Assembly (NCBI GenBank): GCA_037349315.1
Contig: JBAIAC010000035.1
Coordinates: 7,082,501-7,146,500, forward strand
DNA length: 64,000 nucleotides
Direction: 5' to 3'
From: Chelydra serpentina
Taxonomy: Eukaryota > Chordata > Testudines > Chelydridae
A program made the translations under genes and the position numbers. The notes beneath the pieces are model-generated. The model did no database searches and had not been told where the DNA came from. It saw only the letters and a list, made by a program, of their open reading frames with translations. This document shows positions 1-9,038 of this stretch, piece after piece (within the stretch, counting starts at the first letter, position 1; each line of letters begins with the position of its first letter).

Positions 1-704
1 TACTAGTATTTTATTGCATTTGGCTAATGTAGCAATAAACCCACCTTTTTTCCTAGTACTGATGTACCTGTGTGGTTTTGCTTCTATGTGCAGCATACAG
101 CCACCAATAGCTTCCCTTTCCTTCCAGAATGCTGCTCTCTGGTGAATAGTGGTAGAAACAATGTGGAAGCCCTAACGTAAAAGGGGGGGTGGGGTGGCGG
201 TGAAGGAAGCAAACTGGAAAAGAGGATGGGGAAAATAAAATAAGGGTTAGGAGAGATGGAAAGGGAATTAATAGGAAGAAGAGAGAGGGAGTGAACTGGA
301 AGAAAGTTCAGGGGAAAGGAGAAAAGTGAGGGAACTGAGATGGGGAGAAAAATAGGAACAAAAATAAAGCAAAATAGATATGGAAAAAATAAAGACAGGA
401 AGGGAAAGGAACTGATGGAAAGGGAAGAGGTGGGATCCACATCAAGGTTGACATGTAGGCACCAGGTACAAGAGACAGTCACATATTCATCACAGGTATG
501 GAGCAAGGCATGTCTCCCACTCCAAAAGGTTGAAACCATGGACTGATGCAGCAAACCAGCAATGGGAGAACAGTCTGTGCCATAATGGTGATGGTACAGA
601 AGTGCAAGAAGACATTGATGCCTCCTCAGCATTAGAACATTATTGTTTTTCTCCATAGTGATCTAGTCTGTGTTTTCTCAAAGTGCTGCAGCTTGCTGAG
701 TCAT
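1..704. other. Upstream DNA with a purine-rich tract, no gene recognised
   Basis: I recognise no gene or named repeat here. From about 181 to 435 the + strand is strongly purine-rich (runs of G and A with few pyrimidines). This accounts for the long Ser/Phe/Pro/Leu-rich open frame on the minus strand, which I judge to be a composition artefact. The last 600 bases have ordinary composition. Confidence 0.6.
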
Positions 705-930
705 GGAGGTTAAGTCCATTAATGGCTATTAGCCAGAATGGGTAAGAAATGGTGTCCTTAGCCTCTGTCAGAGGGGGGTGATGGATGGCAGGAGAGAGAT
801 CATTTGATCATTACCTGTTAGGTCCACTCACCCCGGGTCACCTGGCATTGGCCACTGTCGGTGGACAGGATACTGGGCTGGATGGACCTTTGGTCTGACC
901 CAGTACGGCCTTTCTTATGTTCTTATTTAT
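705..930 (+). repeat. CR1 LINE 3'-end fragment
   Basis: The segment runs from a 'ggttaagtccattaatggct' start through 'ctggatggacctttggtctg' to 'ttcttatgttcttat'. It aligns by eye with the tail of the longer CR1 fragment at 62870-63342, which preserves the C-terminal reverse-transcriptase ORF. It is therefore a 5'-truncated CR1 3' UTR. No intact ORF is present. Confidence 0.85.
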
Positions 931-1326
931 ATACCACTCTCACAAGCCTACATACTTTACTGCATTGCTCCTCTGTGCTTGGGGTTGCTTATGCCAACAT
1001 TGCAATTCCATTTTTCTCACCATCAACTAAGCCTATTGGATCCATTGCTCTACTGGATCTGTATGTTGCAGTGGTTTAGGAATTGTTCCTAGTAAAATGG
1101 ACTACTTGTAAATGAATAGTCTCTGGCAAAGTGGGATTAATTCCTGCATGTGCATCCTCTCAGAACCTAGGATTGGCCACTCCTACAGTACATGTACTTG
1201 GGAGCAAGGGAGGGATCCACAAAGGGAGTTACCTTAATGCCAAACTTAGGTTCCACTGCAATCCACAAAACTCTTGCTGAACCCTGTAGGTACCTAAACT
1301 CAGCCCCTACATTTTTCAGCGTATGA

Positions 1327-1598
1327 GGGCCTACCTACACTTGCAACTTTACAGCAACACAGCTGCAGTGCTCCAGTGTGGACTATGTATGCCGACAGGA
1401 GGGGTTCTCCTGTCAGGGTAGGTAATCCACCTCTCTGACAGGTGGTAGTTAGGTCAACAGAGGAATTCTTCCATTGACCTCGCACTGTCTACACCTGGGG
1501 GTTAGGTTGCTATAGCTATGTCTCGGCGTGGGAGGGTGCAGATTCTTCACAGCCCTGATAGCAGTAGCTATGCTGATATTCCCACTGTAGACCAGCTG
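1327..1598. mobile_element. PIF/Harbinger-type MITE, nested
   Basis: It starts GGGCCTACCTACACTTGCA and ends in the mirrored ACTGTAGACCAGC, the weak TIR style of the Harbinger-type MITEs in this window. The interior ('taggtaatccacctc', 'tgacctcgcactgtctacac', 'gggggttaggt') matches the element at 43803-44084 closely by eye, so the two are copies of one family. This copy sits inside the TIR element at 1211-2292. Confidence 0.65.
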
Positions 1599-2075
1599 TA
1601 AATTCCCTCAGTGTCTATGTTTCTGCCTCTGGGCAAGCATGCTGCTGCCTATCCTTCACCTAAACCCCAGAACGATGCAAAAACCAGGAGAAGATAAGTG
1701 GCGTTCAGCTGCCTAAATCATGGGCCGGGCCTAATCTGGCAGGCATGCTCAGAGGCTGCCTACCAGATTGGGTCCCATTCAAAATCTGGCTGGCAGAGGA
1801 GAAACCGCTACTGCCTATGCCCACTTTATAGCTTTTAGACCAGTGGTTAGAGCACTCACCTGGGAGACTCATGTTCAATCCCCTGCCCTGCCCCGCCCCG
1901 CCAGACGAGGGGAGAGGATTTACATAGGGGTTTTCACCTCTGACCAGAGTTCTGCTATGGGATATTCTGATGAGGGTGGGGGCTTGCTCAATCTTTCCTG
2001 TTGAAGCTGTTGCACTCTGGACAAATAACAAAGAGTGGCTGGAGCAGATGGGTGCCCTACTCCCAGGACTGCAAT

Positions 2076-2147
2076 GTCATTCTCTTTTGCTGGTCCAATG
2101 ACTGCTTGAGTATTTATCTGCAGTCATTGGGCCAGAATGAGAATGAC
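2076..2147. repeat. Imperfect inverted repeat (stem-loop)
   Basis: A left arm of about 30 bases (2076-2105) pairs with 2120-2147 across a 14-base loop. Both arms begin and end with the same blocks (GTCATTCTC and CCAATGACTGC on the arm strand). It lies between the two tRNA-like segments of the surrounding transposon. Confidence 0.75.
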
Positions 2148-2292
2148 TCTGTAATCCAGTGGTTAGAGCACCCACGTGGGAGGGCCTGGGTCCAGTTCCC
2201 CTACTTCAATCACTCATTATTTATATAAAGGGCAGCAGCGTCACCAGGAGAGATTTAGGGACCTAGGTGCCTAACTCAGCTTTGTGGATCAG

Positions 2293-3639
2293 AATGTTGT
2301 TCCTCTGATATTCTAGGTGCCTAAAAGTTAGGTGCCATGAGATCAGTGTTGTGATCCTTAAATCCCTTGGTGGATACCCCCCCCCCCCCGAGATTATAAG
2401 AAAGTTCAGCAAAGGGCAGGCTTGCTCAAAACAATTTACTTGGGGTTTCCTTCCTAGCATGTTTCTCAGTTGCTGGAATTCCAAAAAAATCCTCTGCTCT
2501 GGTGCTTATCAGCAAATTATATTAATTTCCATGGCAACAGAATGAACAAGTGGGATGAGGTGGTTTACAGAAGAGGAAAATATTAGTTAAATATATACCT
2601 GTTAGTATATGGTGTGTTAGGAGTTGATTTCTGCATATCATAACAGAGGCCAGGGATTTATTTATATTTTCTGGTTTCTCTTTTCTTTCCCTACGCATGC
2701 GGTTGCTCCTACAAAACTTTATCCCTAAAATTATGCCAACATCTCTTAGGAATGCACATTCTGCCACCCTTATTTGGGTCTATGGGACTAACTCACAGTG
2801 AGTAAGGCTAGCAGAATCTGTTTCCCAAAGAGGAACTACAAGTTATATTTTATAGCATGTGTGCCAGAGCCTAGGATAACATAAAATCATCAGAGCATTA
2901 CTTTTTCTAGGTTAGGGGACTATGATGCTCCTAAATTAATAGTTCACGTGATACATTACAAAGCAAATAATAAAAGGGGGCCAGTTTAGTATCAACAAAC
3001 TGCAGAAAGTGTTTTTGATAATCAGAATAGAGTTTATGTAATGACTTTGTCCAATACCAGTTTCCTGCAAACAAACATTTGCAAACAAGATCAGGCACGT
3101 AACCTGATTAAACTATTACACATGCATGGCATCATCATGATTACTTTAGTGCCAACACAAAAGTGCACCGTGTTTGGCAGGCAGTCTTTGTTGTTGTTTA
3201 CAATCTAAACTTTAAACTAACTTTTGTAGAAGGCAAACATTATATCTTGTAGATATCAGCCAGCATGAAAGGTAGCGAGAAGACAATAATAGGATTCTTT
3301 TCTTATAGACATCTTGTCACTCAGTCTGCATGATAAGAATGTCTGACGTCTATTTTCAATCTTCTTTTCCTTGAAGTAACCAGGGAAATTCAATAGTATT
3401 GGTCTGACCAATCTTCTGCCGCTGGAGGGCGCTAAACTCTACGGGCAAAACAGTGACAGTTCAACGCAGAAGTAAGAGCTTAAACTAAAATCGATTGCAA
3501 ACTTGGTCGAGGAAGCTTTTCCTGAACAGAACAGGGTTCGCTGTACCCGCGTCCAATAGCACCATCTCGGATGAGATACAACAGAGTGCCTCCTTTCACT
3601 CTCCTCTTTTCCTTTGCCTTACACACTAGTTTTTCTCCT
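2293..3639. other. Upstream intergenic DNA, nothing recognised
   Basis: There is a short C run near 2379-2390 and a CTCF-like motif at 3419-3432. Otherwise I see no gene, RNA gene or repeat family I can name. Composition is ordinary to AT-rich. Confidence 0.5.
3419..3432 (+). promoter_or_regulatory. CTCF-like motif
   Basis: CCGCTGGAGGGCGC differs by one base from the usual CTCF core CCRSYAGRGGGCRS. It lies about 1.7 kb upstream of the COL23A1 start codon. This is a motif match only; occupancy cannot be judged. Confidence 0.4.
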
Positions 3640-3647
3640 CTCCCATT

Positions 3648-3777
3648 TAGGGTGACCAGATGTCCCGATGTTATAGGGACAGTCCCTATTTTGGGGTCTT
3701 TTTCTTATATAGGCTCCTATTACCCCCCCCCCACACCCCCTGTCCCGATTTTTCACATTTGCTGTCTGGTCACCCTA
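3648..3777. mobile_element. hAT-type MITE, 'TAGGGTGACCAGA' family, copy 1
   Basis: The 130-bp element begins TAGGGTGACCAGAT and ends GTCTGGTCACCCTA, a near-perfect TIR. It is flanked by a perfect 8-bp duplication, CTCCCATT (3640-3647 and 3778-3785), as expected for hAT insertion. The interior has 'cttatataggctcctatta' followed by a C run. Confidence 0.9.
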
Positions 3778-3899
3778 CTCCCATTCTGTATTGAACCCGG
3801 CCGGGGACTGTGGGATACCATGTGAGACCCAGGCGAGGCAAGGTAAAGTTGCATCGCTGCTGATCTGTCCTGCTGTGGCACATCGCCCTGTGAAAAGGC

Positions 3900-4023
3900 T
3901 AGGGTGACCAGATGTCCCGATTTTATAGGGACAGTCTCGATCTTTGGGTCTTTTTCTTATATAGGCTCCTATTACCCCCCACCCCCTGTCCCAAATGTTC
4001 ACATTTGCTGGCTGGTCACCCTA
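3900..4023. mobile_element. hAT-type MITE, 'TAGGGTGACCAGA' family, copy 2
   Basis: Same orientation and interior as the copy at 3648, with TIRs TAGGGTGACCAGAT and CTGGTCACCCTA. The flanking 8-mers GAAAAGGC and GAAAAGCC agree at 7 of 8 positions, consistent with a slightly decayed target duplication. Confidence 0.88.
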
Positions 4024-4133
4024 GAAAAGCCTGGCTTCAGTTCAGTCTGCCCCTGTGTTAGAGGTCAATGCCCGGAGCTGGGGAATTCGGATCGGATCCC
4101 CACTCTTCTTATGCAACGGCCTGGCTAGAGGCC

Positions 4134-4256
4134 AAGGGTGACCAGACAAGAAGTGTGAGAAATCGGGACAGGGGGTGGGGGGTAATAGGAGCCTATATAA
4201 GCAAAAGCCCCCAAAATCGGGACTGTCCCTATAAAATCGGGACAGCTGCTCACCCC
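4134..4256. mobile_element. hAT-type MITE, 'TAGGGTGACCAGA' family, copy 3 (inverted)
   Basis: The interior reads 'aataggagcctatataag' and 'aaaatcgggacag', the reverse complement of copies 1 and 2, so it is inserted the other way round. Its left end (AAGGGTGACCAGA) is well kept; the right end (GCTGCTCACCCCA) has drifted. It is the third copy within about 620 bp upstream of the gene. Confidence 0.82.
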
Positions 4257-4359
4257 ACCGCAAAGCGTATCCGACCCCGGACGCATTGAAGGCCACCCTG
4301 AGGCAACTGATTTTTGTCAGCCCCTTGATGAAGGCAAATTGCCCTGTGGCTGGAGGCTC

Positions 4360-5570
4360 CAGGCAGGGGCCGTTGCCAGCAGGAGGTGCGTCCGGCAGCC
4401 AGGCGTCTCTCCCCCGATGTCCTGTGGTGTACTCCGGCGGGGGGAGGTGGGTGAGGGGAGACCACCTCCCCCCCCCCCCCCCCCCCAAAGCCCAGCCCAG
4501 AGACAACCCCCGGGAATCCCCACGCCAGAGCGGGGGGCTTAGCTGGGAACCCCCAAGCTTGGGAGGGGGGGTGAGCCCTGCCCACAGCGCCCACCCCACA
4601 GGTGAGGAGCATAAAGGGGCGTGGCTGGGTTTGACCCAGGTGGGGGGTCGTCGTCCACCGCTCCTCAGGCAGGGGGGCGGGGCCCGGGGGGGCACCCCCC
4701 TCCCCCCGCGCTCCTGCAGGCAGGCGGCGGAGGTGCTGGCGTGTCTGCGCTGCCCACCCGCCCGCCTGCTCCACCCCTGGGGCGCGCAGGGGGCGCCCAT
4801 CTCCTTTTCTGGCCGGGGCGATTTGCATCGCCCCCCGCGTGCGCTGGGAGCACGGGGAGCGGGAGGGGGTGGGATTATTCCCGAGTTCTCATTCCCCCCC
4901 CATGGGGGATTACAGAGGAGCTCCCCCCTCCCCAGAATAGCGGGGGATGGGCACCCCCCCGGTTGAAGACACACTGCAGGAGAAAACCGGCTCCTCCGCC
5001 GCTTCCCGCCCCACTTCCCCCGCAGCCGGCTGCCAAGCGCCGCCGCCGCCTCTTGCTGCTGCTGCTGCGATCCCCGGGCAGGAGGCGCACGGGCGGGCGC
5101 CCGCTCGCTGCAGCCCGAGGGCGGATCGGGGCCGCCTCTCTCCGCCGCGCGGGACCATGAGCCAGGGCGACGGGCGGCTGCACGCGGCGGCTGCCGGGCT
5201 GCCTCCAGCCGGCGCCCGGTGCGCGGGGGGCGGCGGCTCCGCAGCCCTCTGCCTGCTCCTCTCGCTCACCTCGCTGGCCGCCTGCCTGCTGCTGAGCGCC
5301 AAGACATGCGAGCTGCAGGGCAGGGTGGCGGCGCTGGAGGAGCGGGGCAGCCCCGGCTGGGCACCGGGAGCCCCGCTGAGCCCCGGGCCGCTGCTCGCCC
5401 TGCTGCAGCCTCACATGGAGCAGCTCTTCCGGGAGGTGAGTGCCGCGGGGGGGGCTCCCTGCGGCAGAGTTTGCCCCCTCGCCGCCTGCGCTGGGCTCCG
5501 GCCCCACCTTGCCCCCCCCCGGGATGGGGCTGAGCCCCGCGCCCCTGCGTGTGGCGGAGGGAGCGCTGCA
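4360..5570 (+). promoter_or_regulatory. COL23A1: GC/CpG-rich island with probable COL23A1 promoter
   Basis: Base composition changes abruptly to very GC-rich with frequent CpG, and exon 1 lies inside. A C19 run is at 4468-4486, a possible AT-rich core element ('gcataaaggggcgtggc') near 4610-4626, and GCC/GCT triplet runs in the presumed 5' UTR at 5039-5069. The transcription start cannot be fixed from sequence. CpG-island promoters often lack a TATA box, so the AT-rich element may be irrelevant. Confidence 0.6.
5157..5435 (+). CDS. COL23A1: COL23A1 exon 1: cytosolic tail, membrane anchor and start of stalk
   Basis: This encodes the first 93 residues of collagen alpha-1(XXIII), a type II transmembrane collagen whose C-terminal side is extracellular and can be shed. 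Residues 1-28 are a short Gly/Ala-rich cytosolic tail. About 29-48 form a hydrophobic membrane anchor (ALCLLLSLTSLAACLLLSA). Next comes LQGRVAALEE (residues 53-62), which matches the vertebrate COL23A1 stalk, and the exon ends in HMEQLFRE. The ATG has A at -3. The frame stays open upstream to an in-frame ATG at 4947 (stop TAG at 4938), but the 5157 start gives a tail of the expected length. The donor GAG|GTGAGT at 5436 is strong and intron phase is 0. COL13A1 and COL25A1 are related alternatives, but the ALCLLLS...LQGRVAALEE signature and exon 2 favour COL23A1. Confidence 0.9.
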
Positions 5571-5884
5571 GCCCGGGGGCTTTGCAAGTCTCTGGGGGTG
5601 TATAACACAGCCCTGGCTTGGAGGCTGCCTGGCATAGGACAGGGAAATGGGGGGGCTGGCGGGGGTCCCCAGACGAGCCCCAGCTCCCCCTGTGCCAGGG
5701 GGCTGCGGCCAAAGTGGCCTTGGTGTTCCGATCAATGCCTGAGCCCTAGAGAGCCTAAAGGATGGGCAAGTCCGTCCCCTAACATTAAGTCCCCCCCAGA
5801 TTGGGTCCAGTTCCCAGTGAAGTGAGCGGGAGCTGAAGGTACTAGCACTAGGCAGGATCGGGCCCAGACGCGACTGTGGGGTGG

Positions 5885-6055
5885 TGGAGTATCGTTAGCC
5901 CAAAGGGAGACAGGAGACGTTCCATGGCGGCCCGAGGTTACTCAGTGTTAACTGGTGGCAGGGTGCAGAATAAAACCCACGCACAGAGAGGTTAAGTGAA
6001 CTGCTTAAGGTGACATGCTAACTGGTGGCAGGGTGCACAATAAAACCCCTAAAGT
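5885..6055 (-). repeat. MIR-like SINE fragment with a local duplication
   Basis: On the minus strand it resembles the MIR core ('gcacagagaggttaagtgaa', 'cttaaggtgaca' on +). A block reading 'taactggtggcagggtgca' then 'aataaaaccc' occurs twice, at about 5948-5979 and 6018-6049, 70 bp apart, so part of the element is tandemly duplicated. Confidence 0.55.
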
Positions 6056-7442
6056 GCAGTAGTTGTTGATTACAAGTTTGAGCAGCAGGCCATGAAAGAT
6101 GGGATTATTGATTACTTACCTTGCAGCTAAAGTAATCGATTAAATAGCATAAGCACATCTGGAGTTTGAGAAGAATACCTTTGATATAAATGAAAGGAAA
6201 AGTCTAAATACTGTGGGTCAGATTCTGCCACCTTTATTCACACTGAGTACCTTACTTTGTGAGTAGCCCTGTTGGTTTCAAAGTGGCTAACTTGTGGAGT
6301 AAGATGTGGAAGAGTTTGGCCCTTCATTAGCGATTATAAAGGGGAAATCCTAGGTGATATTACAGCTTATGTGTGTTGTGAATACAGCAAATTTTATTCC
6401 AGTGGGAAAAGAGATTCCCTGTATTTAAAAAACACACTCATCTTTGGCTGTAATGGACAACTATTTTTAAGTTACACGTACATTAACATGATCCCCCATT
6501 ATCTTACAGAGTATCATAAAACATCATATAGTACAATGTTGCTGAGTTGATTTATGGATGATAGGAACACCAACAGCTACTGTTCTTGTATTTACTGAGT
6601 CTTTTGCTATGATCCCATAGTTTCTTGTGCTGAATGAATTGTTCTGCTTCCAGAGTGAGTTTCTATATTATTATTCTGTATTAGAAGATAGAAACAAACA
6701 CTACTCAGGAGATTGTTGTGCTTTTTGGTGCGAGCTGTAGTACTTAGTTCAGGTGGATTTTGTTTGAGTGGCTTTTTGTCCAGTAGTAAAGAGTTTTGGG
6801 ATACTAGAACTAATTTGCTAGTTTAGATGATAACATTAATTGTTCATAAAACTGAAGCAGGTTACAGCGAGAGTCCAACAGGATATTAGTGGGTAATGTA
6901 AGTTTGACATGCGTGGAAGTGGCTACACAATGGAATACTGGGTTGGCTTTTTATTCTTGTATTGCACCACTGACATATAAGAGGTTGTGTTGTATTGTGC
7001 CTGGCATATAAGAGATTGCAAAATTCTTGGGGCAGAGACAATCTGAAAGCCCCAATACTGCAGAAAGCGTACATATAAGTTTTACCCACTTGAGTAGTTC
7101 CATGGAATTAAATGGGACTACTCATGGGAGTAAAGTTACACGTGTACTTGAGGGTGGAAAGGGAAAGGACACAACAGTAAACGGTGGGAAGGGACTGTTG
7201 AGAGAGCACTGATGTATCAAGGAAAGCAGAATGTATATGTTGCTTGTTTGTAATGTTTTAAATTATGGGTAGGTGTCAAAGAAAGGGAATAGGTGAAACC
7301 ACATGGAGGTCTGTGGTGAGAAGCTAATAAAAAGCTTAGAGATGTGAAGGAAGAACTCACAGTTGCCTGGCATTCAGAAAGATGGGGACTATTCAGGCAC
7401 AGAGGATAATGTTAATACGGGTGTGGGGGCCGTATGCCTTCT

Positions 7443-7470
7443 TATCTATCTATCTATCTATCTATCTATC
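7443..7470. repeat. (TATC)7 microsatellite
   Basis: Seven uninterrupted TATC units in intron 1. Confidence 0.95.
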
Positions 7471-7602
7471 AGTCATCTAGGTATGATTTAAGGGATAATA
7501 CAGTATATCAGTGCAGAGAGGGTGCTTGCAAATGAGACACTTTCAAATTTATTTAGATTTCACTTCTTGATGGAAGCTGATTGAACAACTCTAGCTAATT
7601 TG

Positions 7603-7725
7603 CATCTGAGGAAGTGGGTATTCACCCATGAAATCTTATGCTTCAGTACCTCTGTTAGTCTATAAGGTGCCACAGGACCCTTTGTCGCTTCTACAGATCC
7701 AGACTAACATGGCTACCCCTCTGAT
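7603..7725 (+). mobile_element. Retroposed repeat with hammerhead-like motif, copy A
   Basis: A 123-bp element from 'catctgaggaagtgggt' to 'ggctacccctctgat', flanked by a perfect 15-bp direct repeat ACTCTAGCTAATTTG (7588-7602 and 7726-7740). Such long target duplications indicate target-primed retroposition, not cut-and-paste. The 5' part (7606-7643) has a degraded hammerhead-type core: CTGAGGA, hairpin GTGGGT/ACCCAT, GAAA. The remainder ('gttagtctataaggtgccac', 'cagactaacatggctac') is shared with the copy at 33431. Penelope-like elements are the known retroelements with this motif; the assignment is inference. Confidence 0.7.
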
Positions 7726-8544
7726 ACTCTAGCTAATTTGTGTGCTCTGGCTAAGAATTCACATGTCAATCATGACAGCAGTTCTGTTTCTATCTGTTAT
7801 TTCAGTCAGTAAATATGTTTGTAGGTGGGAATTATACTTGATCCCAGGCAATGCTACAGAAACAGTTTCTCGCTGAGATTTAGTAAAGTGTGGAAAGCTT
7901 GCTTTGTGTTGTGAATGCTCAGATGGGGATTGTAGAGGAGGGAAACTAAAGTGAAACCACATAATTGAATTCCTAATGCAAGAATAAATATGTTGAAACA
8001 TTTAGTGTGACCAAACGTCTGTCAATACCGAGAGCACACATTTTTAAATGAGTAACAGATTCAAGGAATGAATGCTAATTAGTCGTTCTGCTATCTTTTT
8101 AATATGTACAGTAGGCGTGTCAGTCCTGTTAAGTACATCTGTTCTTTTATGTTCATTTTAAATAACAAAAAAGCTCTTTGATTAACTTGTTAATTTATAT
8201 AAAACATATGACTAGCAAAGGAGCTTTCCTTTGCGCTTGAGAATTTCACTAAAGGTAAGACTGTTTTACCAGTCTATTTCATGACCATACATTGATATTT
8301 AAATGGTTTTTTCTTTCAAATTCTACCACAAAATCACAGAAGAAACCAAATTAAAGCTAGATGTAATATTGTGTCCTCTGTTACTGCAGAGCATTAATGT
8401 ACCCTTGTACTAGGGCTCTTCTGACATATCCTTTGAAGGTGAGGCACATACAAGGGCATAAATACAATACAGCCGTGCTGGGATGCGTTCCATAAAAATA
8501 CGGGGGGGAATGTTTGACAAGTAGAACAAGATAGGAAGTCAGTA

Positions 8545-8643
8545 GAGTAGAGACGAAGGACGGTCTTGTGGTTAAGGCACTGGATTGGAATTTGGGTGAC
8601 TATGTTTCAGTTCCTGGCTCTGCGACAGAGACATCCCCTCTAA
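8545..8643 (+). repeat. MIR SINE, left part (split by Harbinger)
   Basis: A tRNA-like head ('gtggttaaggcactggattgg', 'cagttcctggctctgcgac') typical of MIR. It stops at the TAA target of the Harbinger element and resumes at 12625. Confidence 0.7.
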
Positions 8644-9038
8644 GGGTATGTCTACACTGGCAGAGTTACAGTGCTGGCAGTTACAGCACCACTTAGAGAG
8701 CGCTGAAGGGAAACCACTGTTGTGTGTTCACACTGTCAGCTGCCTGCGCAATAGCGTGTTCACACTTGCGGCACTTGCAGCTGTATTCGGAGTGGTGCAC
8801 TCTGGGCAGTTATCCCACAGAGCTCCTCTTCCTCTTCTGTCACTAAGAGTTGTGGGAAAGCGGAGGGGGTCGTGGGGCATCCTGGGTCCTGTCCAAATGC
8901 CCCATGATGCATTGCTTTGCATCCCAGCAATCCCTGTGCTTCTGTCTGCATTTGGTACCATCTTTCAACGGTTTGTGTGCTGCATGCTCTGCTCTGCCTC
9001 TTTGGGCTGCAGGAATAGATCCCGCACTGTTGACCAAT

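Larger units (their letters stand above)
1211..2292. mobile_element. Non-autonomous DNA transposon with two tRNA-like segments
   Basis: The ends are inverted repeats of about 25 bp: GGATCCACAAAG followed by GAGTTA on the left, mirrored by TAACTC then CTTTGTGGATC on the right. Inside are two tRNA-like stretches (1841-1885 and 2156-2206), each with a 'gtggttagagcac' A-box-like motif followed by a GTTCAATCC or GTCCAGTTCC B-box-like motif. A stem-loop lies at 2076-2147. A Harbinger-type MITE (1327-1598) interrupts the element, so the parent was roughly 0.8 kb. I see no transposase. The superfamily is not clear because I could not fix a target-site duplication. Confidence 0.6.

Noticed and set aside
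84..656. 190-residue minus-strand open frame
   Set aside because: Its middle is a Ser/Phe/Pro/Leu run caused by the purine-rich + strand; no domain, no splice logic and no family similarity.
4042..5735. Several long open frames on both strands around the GC island
   Set aside because: Very GC-rich DNA has few stop codons. Only the frame with the membrane anchor and the COL23A1 match is supported; the others are Pro/Gly/Ala/Arg-rich shadows.
5436..5825. Open frame continuing past exon 1 to 5825
   Set aside because: The strong GAG|GTGAGT donor at 5436 and the exact match of exon 2 to the COL23A1 stalk show this is read-through into the intron.
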